From Adiantum capillus-veneris (taxonomy: Eukaryota > Streptophyta > Polypodiopsida > Polypodiales > Pteridaceae): a stretch of 64,000 nucleotides of DNA. Every line of letters starts with the position of its first letter. Position 1 is the stretch's first letter. The position numbers and the translations under genes are program-made. Below, one piece after another: positions 57,486-64,000 of this stretch. The stretch spans positions 154,918,045-154,982,044 of the forward strand of contig CM043950.1 in assembly GCA_014529385.2 (NCBI GenBank), written 5' to 3'. Under the pieces are notes generated by a model. It was not told the origin of the DNA. It saw only the letters and a program-made list of their open reading frames with translations, and ran no database searches.

Positions 57486-58651
57486 ACCATGCCGCCGCGA
57501 GAACTGAGAATGTCCATCAGGGCGTTTAAGCCCTTTCTGCCTGCGTACTCGCGCTTGTACGGTGTGGGATCACGTCCTGTCATCGACCACTGTCAAAACA
57601 TACAAAGAATTCATTATGTTAGAATTAAAAAACTCATAAACCCTAAACTATCGAACATAAAGAGCAATGCGAAAACACTTACAAAATCGGCCTCAAATGA
57701 TGTTCATCCACCGCTCCGCAAGTGGTGCGAGCTCCCTGCCTCTACTCGCGCTCTGGCTGCATCCTTTTGTTGCTTCCACTTGTCGGGATTCTCGCGCGCT
57801 GCTTTCTTCGCATTCTTCCAATCTTCTTTGGCCAGCCAATCTGGCCTGTTCCACCCATGCTTGATTGCTTTTTGCACTTCGAAACGCTTGTGTTTGCAGT
57901 ATTCGCGCATTCGAATCTTCATCAGGTCTTCATTGAAGCGTTGATCCCGTGTTGGAACGGGAAACTCATCATGAAGTATGCTGATGACTCTGTTTTTTAA
58001 ATCACTTGGTACTTCACTCCATTTGTTTAGTATGTAGTGTCTAAACAACTGAGAGCAAAGACCACGCATGCGCGAGATCACCTTCTTGCCGTCATCATCC
58101 ATGATGATGCCGCCGCTGAAGTCGACGGAGTAAGGCAAGCCCTCTGGCCGTTGACGCATGAACCTGGGTGTCCCGACAGGGGTCTCTAGCGGCGTGTCGA
58201 TGGGGGTACGGACGTCAGGTGTCTCCACCGGCGTCTGGGCCCCGAAGCGAGGAGTGTCGAGTGGGGTGGCTCCTGGCAGAGTAGGTAGAGGTGTGTAGCT
58301 GCTAGGAACAGTCAGCCGTGCAAAACCTGGCGTAGATGGCGATGCTGTGGCTGGTGTGGGGGCGGGCAAAGAAGGGGAGGGTAAAGAGCCTCGTCGAACA
58401 CGAGGCGGTGTGGAGGCATCGGTGGCGGAATCCCCACAACAACCGCCACCGCCACCACTAGAGCGCCGGTGTCTAGACGAGTGTGAAGCTCGTCTCGTCG
58501 ACGCCGAAGCTTCGGAGCGCGCCGAATGCTCTGAAAGAGAGGGAGATGCGGATGGAGTAGGAACGCGCGATGATGCGCCAGAGCGATGACGCTCCACGTA
58601 CCACTGTCTCTGCTGCGGTGACAAAGAAGAAAGAAACTCCTCATCATCCAT
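57486..58651 (-). CDS. CACTA accessory transposase, plant Ptta/En/Spm (TNPA-like) family
   Basis: The main frame runs 58651-57704. I take the ATG at 58651 (MDDEEFLSSLSPQQRQWYV), as the longer in-frame extension upstream crosses a possible splice acceptor. The N-terminal 150 residues are Ser/Arg/Pro/Thr-rich with repeated TPxxTP and poly-Gly. The C-terminal part from about 58060 has LFRHYILNKWSEVPSDLKNR, LKNRVISILHDEFPVP, RPDWLAKEDWKNAKKAAREN and a final GSSHHLRSGG, matching the conserved domain of plant Ptta/En/Spm transposases. A following segment, PYKREYAGRKGLNALMDIL (57586-57486), probably belongs to a next exon; its junction was not resolved. Such proteins bind subterminal repeats and assist the catalytic transposase. 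Confidence 0.78.
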
Positions 58652-58880
58652 ACCTGCATTAAACACACGAATATTTAAACTTAATATTGAATGAATAGAG
58701 TAGACAATGACGCAAAGACCATTAAATACAATGACGTAATGACGCATATAAATACAATGACGCAATGAATTGAGTGATAGAAGAGGCAAGTCGAAAACTC
58801 AGAATTTTCAATCAAAAGATGTGAGCGCGAGTAGAAAAGAGCGTTATACACCATGGAAGGTACTTAGAGAGCCAGAGCTT

Positions 58881-61408
58881 TTACAACACGGAGCAAAATT
58901 GTTCAAATACAATATTTGTGGCTTTAAGAGATCTCTCCTCGCATAACTCAGCATAACTTCCTATATCTATATAGAGCTCTCCGTTTAAACACATATCCTC
59001 TATTTCATTTTGTAGCTCCTCTACATGCACCCCATATAGAGTAGTAGCATCTTGATGCTCGTCTGGCACCACCGTAGCGGCTTCTGATTGAGCATCTTCT
59101 CTGATCTCCTCCATTGATGCCGTTGTGATTGGCACATGGTAGCCTTCATACGTCCTTGCACTACGAGGGGCTACCTCTATGACGTACCACCAGTTTGATG
59201 TAGACTTTGTAGGATGAAATATTACCTGCCATAGCCACATAACTTACATGAGAGCTTTCAAGCACATAACTTGTAAAAGGGGGATGTTAACTATTTACAT
59301 ACTTACTTGTTCACAATGCTCGGGTAGTACGAAAGTGTCTCTTAGGTCAGTCCATTTCTTAGTAGAATCCACCTCAAGAAAACCAGACTCTCCTCTACGC
59401 ACAGTAGCGTTGCAACCCTCCATGATTATCTTGAACCATTGCACGTCGAACAAATCGACAAAAAATCCTCTGTAATCGATCCTCAAAATCTATTGCAACG
59501 TGCCGAAGTAAGTGAGTTCCGCCACCACAGGATCTGCATCAGAGGAACGTCGTCGACTAGACTGTTCAAATTTTGCCATGATTCCACAATCTTGAGTAAA
59601 ACGCTTTTTGTCGATTCGTTCCACCCTAAAATGTCGACCTTTACACCATGCTGCTGTGTATGACTTATACTACAACGAACAAAGATTATGAGTGGCCGTT
59701 CAAACGTTTAGAAATAAAGTCACTAGCTAGTCGTACATTGCAAACTTACCTTGGTCGCGCAACCCCGAGAGTACTCCCACTCTTCCTCAGTCACTTCGTC
59801 ACCGCATTGTTGTGCGCTTTTCAATTGGTTGTGCAACCATCTTAAGCTCATGAAGGTTGGTAGGCTCTCCAGAACCGTGGGATAGTGCATCGGTGGTCGT
59901 CTTCCCCGTCTCCACTCGATTCGTGCCCTTTGTCGCTCTTGCTTTGCATCCTCATATTGTGAAATCCACTTTTGCATCACTGGATTGTGAAGCATGCAAA
60001 ATCGGTTGATTTTAGCCTCTAGATATTCCGTCATCTTCTTCTCAACACCGAGATTGCACATGACAATCCCAGATATGCGCTCATCATCTATGGTTCGCCA
60101 TAGCGTGTCCCGGGCTTTATCAAATCCGTCTAGCCACTCTCCAATGTACACTAGGGACTCTGATACCAACCAACCTTCTGCCATGCTACCCTCCGGACGT
60201 GCCTTTTGACGCACATATCCCTTAAGTGTTTTCATGAAACGTTCTAAGAAGAACATCCATCTGGAATGAACTGTGCCAGCTATTTCCACCTCATCAACTA
60301 TGTGAACAAGAAGATGCACCTGAATGATTAGCATGGTAGTAGGAAAATGTTTCTCAAACATGCACACAAGCTCCGCAGCATTTAGTTTGGCGAATGGTAT
60401 GGAGTCTACGTTGATCTCCTTTTGTGAGATCCATTGCACCAGCTTTGCAAGTTTGTAGATTGTGTTACGGATGTCGAGAGACAAAAATCCCTCAATGGCA
60501 ACCGGTAAACTAAATTGTACAGTATGTGCAACAATGATATTAAAGTCCACATTTTATGCAATGATATTAAAGTCCACTATGAACGTACCTGACACATTTT
60601 ATGCCAATCGTGTGACTTCAAACCGGTAAGCTTTCCTTCTTTAGTAAAACACGTTCGGAGCGAGTGCATTATGCCAGTGGGGGTCCGCAAAGATCGAATG
60701 GTCTCTTTTACTTTACGTTCTTGGGCTCCTGTGAAAATCCATGGTGCTTTAGGGAGTTTTATCGATCCATCAGACGCTGTTTGCGGCCAATATTGCTCCA
60801 TACGATCCACATTTCTAAGGTCAACTCTGGCTCCCAAAGTATCTTTCTTGCCGGTCAGATGGTCCCATAGTAGATTACCCACATTCTTGAATATGTGCAT
60901 TGGATCGAGCAAGTGATTGATCATGAGTCGGGGCCAGTATGGTAACTCGTACCATAGAGATAGTCTCTTCATCCCTGGAGGCAATCCGTCATCGCATATC
61001 TTCTTCTGCTCTAACCATGCTTGTGCAGACATCCTTGGTGGCTCTCTTCCCAAAAAGCCGTCGCGTAACACATGATTCTCTGGAAGATACGCTTGATGAC
61101 CTTCGTAGATTTGCTTCTTCAGTGAGGGCGCCCTACGTGCATTATGCTGCTTGACCAAAGCGCCTGCGAACACGTCTATTGGGTTGCAAGATTGCTGCTT
61201 GTTGGCCAGCGTCAGAGTCCGACGAGTTATAATTGGCAACAACTCGATCTATAATAGATGGATCGAACTCGCCAAATTCGTGAACGTTCTGCAAAGAAAC
61301 ACGTCTTGTCTGTCGCACAGCATGCTTGCATTGATTACAAGGACATAAGACCCTCGTTGAGAGATAGGTGTTTCGGTTGGACGGTCCCACATCCTCGTCA
61401 CTACTCAT
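58881..61408 (-). pseudogene. CACTA transposase, TNPD/tnp2-like with DUF4218 and DUF4216 regions, probably internally deleted
   Basis: Minus-strand order: N-terminal Cys-rich part (61408 on) with RVLCPCNQCKHAV; then the tnp2 end from about 61180: HNARRAP, HQAYLPENHVLRDGF, LSLWYELPYWPRLMINHLLD and HIFKNVGNLLWDHL; after a short gap a DUF4218-like part (60550-59723) with LPVAIEGFLSLDIRNTIYKL, HLLVHIVDEVEIAGTVHSRW and ARPEGSMAEGW; then a DUF4216-like part (59486-58881) with KKWTDLRDTFVLPEHCEQV and WWYVIEVAPRS. The domain order is that of plant CACTA transposases, but the stretch between the Cys-rich start and HNARRAP is much too short: the catalytic core of tnp2 appears to be missing. Introns between the pieces are likely; exact exons were not solved. 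Confidence 0.82.
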
Positions 61409-61470
61409 AATGAGGATAAAAATCTTATAACCTGGACAACAAATTTAATATTCTATTGGCATTCTTCGTC

Positions 61471-61471
<1 letters not shown>

Positions 61472-61532
<61 letters not shown>
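61472..61532. repeat. (TC)n microsatellite in the CACTA element
   Basis: About 30 uninterrupted units. Confidence 0.97.
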
Positions 61533-61536
<4 letters not shown>

Positions 61537-61779
61537 ACATTCTCTAGTCATGTCCAATCCCCGCACACCTCGGTCTAAAGGTGCACGGAGATCAGAACCA
61601 CCGGGTTATAATCTCGTCTTTATTGGTCAATACCTATATTTGTGGGTACAAGAAATCTACAGACCCACGTCTACATGATACTGCATGTAGTGGACAAAAC
61701 CCCTTTGCCTCTTCTCTAGCTGTAGCACTTCACAACATCTTAACATCTTTTCACAGTAGATCTTTTCACTGTTCGTCTA

Positions 61780-61963
61780 ACTCTAAACCCTAAACCGTAA
61801 GTAATTCTTGCGTGGACTCGATCTAACGTAAATAAGCGTAAATCTAAATAAACGTAAATCTAACTAAAAATAAACCTAAATCTAATTTAACGTAAGTCTA
61901 CATCTAACCTAATCTTTAACGTCTTTTGGGATAGTTTCCTACGACGTTAAAACTCTCTTCTTC

Positions 61964-62003
<40 letters not shown>

Positions 62004-62720
62004 ACCTAAATAAACCTAAGTCTAATCTAATATAACATTAATCTAAATCTAACGTAAATTATGTTATATTAAAAACAAAGAACTAAACTAACAGGGATTA
62101 TAAGAACCTTAAAACTGATTTAATACATAATTTTTCACATAACTCGGCAAGAGTTGACATTCTCATCACTAAAGATGTGAGAGTTAACTTCCGGCGGTGA
62201 CGCTGCCTCATCTCCATCCACATCTGACTACAGCAATTGACCCTTTAGACCGTTCTTGCTCTTGTTACTAACTTTGAAGTTGCTGTTGAATGAGTAGAGG
62301 TTGTCTAGATGGTCATTGTGTCGGGGATGTAGTGACTCTTGCCGCCCTGAAGATCCACCTTCTTCCCTATCTTCTGAAGACATTTCACCAGTACTTTTGG
62401 ATCGACGGAGCCTACCATGAGTGAAGGCAGCAATACCCTATATTCCATTGAGGGCTTTCTTCACCCGCTTCATGCAGGCATCGCAGTCTATGGAGACCTA
62501 AATCTAATCTAATATAACGTAAATCTAAATCTAGCGTAAATAAACGTAAATCTAATTAAAAATAAACCTAAATCTAATCTAATTTAACTTAAATAAACCT
62601 AAATCTAATTTAACGTAAGTCTACATCTAACCTAATCTTTAACGTCTTTTAGGATAGTTTCCTACGACGTTATAACTCTCTTCTTCTTGTGTGTGTGCAC
62701 GTGTGTGGATGTGTGTGCCA
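61780..62720. repeat. CACTA leader with degenerate TAAATCTAA repeats and an internal duplication
   Basis: Many short variants of CGTAAATCTAA and AAACCTAAATCTAA, somewhat like degenerate plant telomere units (CTAAACCCTAAACC occurs once at 61782). A block ending TTTAACGTCTTTTrGGATAG, CCTACGACGTTA and a TG run occurs at 61840-62000 and again at 62520-62715. 62640-62890 also repeats the dispersed family seen at 30733. Confidence 0.75.
62200..62497 (-). pseudogene. HMA (heavy-metal-associated) domain gene fragment inside the CACTA element
   Basis: The minus strand from 62497 reads VSIDCDACMKRVKKALNGI, the metal-binding loop (CxxC) and first helix of an HMA domain, then a stop and frameshift, then VDPKVLVKCLQKIGKKVDL in another frame (about 62405-62350), the second half of the same ferredoxin-like fold, and GGKSHYIP. 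This is the layout of plant metallochaperone-like HMA/HIPP proteins. It is flanked on both sides by the element's own TAAATCTAA repeats, so it lies within the transposon. Broken; probably a captured host fragment. Confidence 0.72.
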
Positions 62721-62880
62721 ATAAAAAGAGATAAATGGTATAACCTTTCTATCACCCATGCCAAGTATGATAGATTGGTTATGCCATTTCCCTCTTGAAT
62801 AATAGGTCTTGAGTTCAACTCCTCGTCGGCTAGATCTTTAGGTCTTTTAATTTTAATTAGTTTCCTACGACGTTAAATTA

Positions 62881-63112
62881 GTTTCTCTCTCTTTCTCTCT
62901 CAATGTGTGTGCGTTTTTTTGTTTATGCATGTTTTCTCTCTCTTTTCCTCTCTCAATGTGTGCGTTTTTTGTTTATGCATGTTCTCTCTCTCTTTTCCTC
63001 TCTCAATGTGTGCGTTTTTTTGTTTATGCATGCTCTCTCTCTCTCTTTTCCTCTCTCAATGTGTGTGTGCATTCTTTGTTTATGTATGTGTGTGTGCGTT
63101 TTTGTTTATGTT

Positions 63113-63152
<40 letters not shown>

Positions 63153-63272
63153 AACACTATGTGTGTGTGTATGTGTGTGTGTGTGTGAGAGAGAGAGAGA
63201 GGGAGAGAGAAAGAGGGGAAGGGAACATGAGAGTGAGGAGAGGGAAGGAGCATACCTGGCTCTCCTTCCTCT

Positions 63273-63308
<36 letters not shown>

Positions 63309-63310
63309 AG

Positions 63311-63360
<50 letters not shown>
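62881..63360. repeat. Cluster of CT, TG and AG microsatellites
   Basis: Four copies of a segment of about 55 bp (TCTCTCAATGTGTGyGTTTT, TTTATGCATG) at 62898-63075, then (CT)n at 63117-63149, (TG)n(AG)n at 63162-63216, (TG)n at 63279-63306 and (AG)n at 63313-63354. The three long overlapping frames here are low-complexity artefacts. Confidence 0.9.
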
Positions 63361-63363
<3 letters not shown>

Positions 63364-63439
63364 TTACCTGCTCCTTGCTTGAGGGCGCCGAAAAACTTAG
63401 ATCTGAGATCTGAGTTTTTGGGCGCTCTCTGTTATTTTT

Positions 63440-63560
63440 TTAGCCCAGTCGGCGTCGCTATGAGCGTCGCAAATTTACTTGTAAATTTGCGACGCTCATA
63501 GCGACGCCGGGATTTTTTTTTGAGCGTCGCTGTGTGAGCGTCGCTAATATGAATAGCCTC
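63440..63560. repeat. CACTA right subterminal repeats with a 60-bp palindrome
   Basis: GCGTCGCTA/TAGCGACGC cores as on the left side. Bases 63450-63509 form a perfect inverted repeat: 29-base arms beginning CGGCGTCGCTATGAGCG around a TT loop. Confidence 0.92.
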
Positions 63561-63571
63561 TTGTAGTGAAG

Positions 63572-64000
63572 AGATAAGAAAATCAAACCTTGATAGGATA
63601 CCACTCCACCTGGCTTGGCGACGATTCAAGACGCGGGATGCCATGAAGTATTCCAAATTCTTGTGATCCGTATAGACAATAATCTTATGAGGAGCTCCTT
63701 CAAGTAGGTGACGCCAAGTGTCGAAGGAGTCGATGATTGCTAAGAGCTCTTTGTCATGGATTTCATAATATCTGCAGCTGAGAACTTGCGGGAATGAAAA
63801 GCCACTAGATATACTCGACCATCCTCTCCTACTTGGGATAGAATAGCACCAAGGGAAAAATCTGAAGCGTCTGTTTCTAGGATGAAAGGCTTTGTAGGAT
63901 CTGCGTGAATTACAATGGGTGCGGTCGTGAGAGCTTGCTTGAGAGTCTGAAATGATTTCGCGGCCTCTGAGTCCCAGACAAACTTATTATGGCCTGTCAA
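63572..64000 (-). pseudogene. Chromovirus RT end and RNase H, N-terminal part, frameshifted
   Basis: From the right edge the frame reads [20 protein letters not shown], then [18 protein letters not shown] (RNase H, catalytic Asp in TDASD) and [12 protein letters not shown], and ends early near 63740. After a shift, [20 protein letters not shown]-type sequence (ATG at 63656) and LSRFDFLI run up to the CACTA insertion. This is the Ty3/gypsy RNase H region; it continues on the other side of the transposon with PDALSRR near 56650. Confidence 0.88.

Larger units (their letters stand above)
56681..63568 (-). mobile_element. CACTA (En/Spm-type) DNA transposon, 6888 bp
   Basis: Starts CACTACAAGAGG and ends CCTCTTGTAGTG, a perfect 12-bp TIR of the CACTA superfamily, flanked by the 3-bp target duplication AAG (56678-56680 and 63569-63571). 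Both subterminal regions carry dense GCGTCGCTA repeats. Two transposase-type gene regions lie on the minus strand: a TNPA-like gene near the left end and a TNPD-like gene in the middle. A repeat-rich leader with an HMA-domain fragment lies to the right. It is inserted in the RNase H-integrase linker of the chromovirus. Confidence 0.95.
54395..64000 (-). mobile_element. Ty3/gypsy chromovirus, interrupted by a CACTA transposon, open at right edge
   Basis: Minus-strand order from the right edge: RT/RNase H (64000-63572), interruption by the transposon at 56681-63568, end of RNase H and integrase (56680-55550), chromodomain (about 55310-55150), polypurine tract (55049-55061) and 3' LTR (54395-55048). 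The 5' part lies beyond the window. An in-frame stop and frameshifts show it is inactive. Confidence 0.88.

Noticed and set aside
57317-57583. Independent small gene on the minus strand
   Set aside because: Its first 33 residues look like a further exon of the TNPA-like transposase and the remainder is intron-like.
61780-62720. Interstitial telomeric tract
   Set aside because: Only one near-match to CCCTAAA units; the rest is a degenerate TAAATCTAA repeat belonging to the CACTA leader.
62903-63501. Three long overlapping frames of Cys/Val/Leu/Ser and Arg/Glu runs
   Set aside because: Translations of CT, TG and AG microsatellites.

Overview
This window looks like a nuclear segment of a large, repeat-rich land-plant genome. 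Two intron-containing host genes sit in about 50 kb of nested transposable elements. One host gene has an N-terminus that looks like a plastid transit peptide. The elements are plant-type: CACTA with DUF4216/DUF4218-like parts, hAT with DUF659, Ty1/copia, a Ty3/gypsy chromovirus, plant LINEs, and many long AG/TC/TG microsatellites. A homosporous fern is my best guess at the source, but the sequence alone does not prove it.

Layout, left to right. 1-3262: a broken LINE whose 3' half (reverse transcriptase) is on the minus strand and whose 5' half (ORF1 and endonuclease start) is on the plus strand. The arrangement fits a 5' inversion. 3774-6624: the last ten exons of a DEAD-box RNA helicase of the DDX47/Rrp3/RH10 type; its first exons lie left of the window, so the LINE probably sits in one of its introns. 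9705-17826: a complete but dead Ty1/copia element (minus strand) with LTRs, primer-binding site, polypurine tract and a 5-bp target duplication. A 3' LINE fragment and other DNA were inserted into it, and a 225-bp hairpin-bearing element was inserted into its 5' LTR. 18660-24930: SINE-like repeats, a foldback element with a tRNA-like centre, LINE ORF1 remains, an orphan copia-type LTR and a gypsy pol fragment.

25043-26600 and 38444-40045 are two copies of one 1.6-kb LTR; the second is a solo LTR with a 5-bp target duplication. Between them lie a degenerate minisatellite (26.6-28.8 kb) and the second host gene, a ten-exon CRT-like (CLT) plastid transporter on the minus strand (36654-31751), which I could reconstruct completely as 477 in-phase codons. 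40.8-41.6 kb holds a copia fragment.

41675-50287 is an 8.6-kb hAT element, delimited by an 8-bp target duplication. It carries a decayed DUF659 transposase plus, on the opposite strand, a decayed protein-kinase gene and a decayed gene ending in a RING-like finger. Its right side holds an array of about eight hairpins whose outer arms differ from unit to unit but stay self-complementary around a shared core. I consider this the most unusual structure in the window.

51.8-52.3 kb is a 192-bp (64-codon) tandem repeat, and 53.8 kb is a near-perfect hairpin. 54395 to the right edge is a minus-strand chromovirus. Its 3' LTR has a dense cluster of heat-shock-element-like TTCnnGAA motifs directly upstream of a TATA box. 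It was split in its RNase H/integrase linker by a 6.9-kb CACTA transposon (56681-63568; perfect 12-bp TIRs, 3-bp target duplication). The CACTA element itself appears to have captured a heavy-metal-associated (HMA) domain gene fragment.
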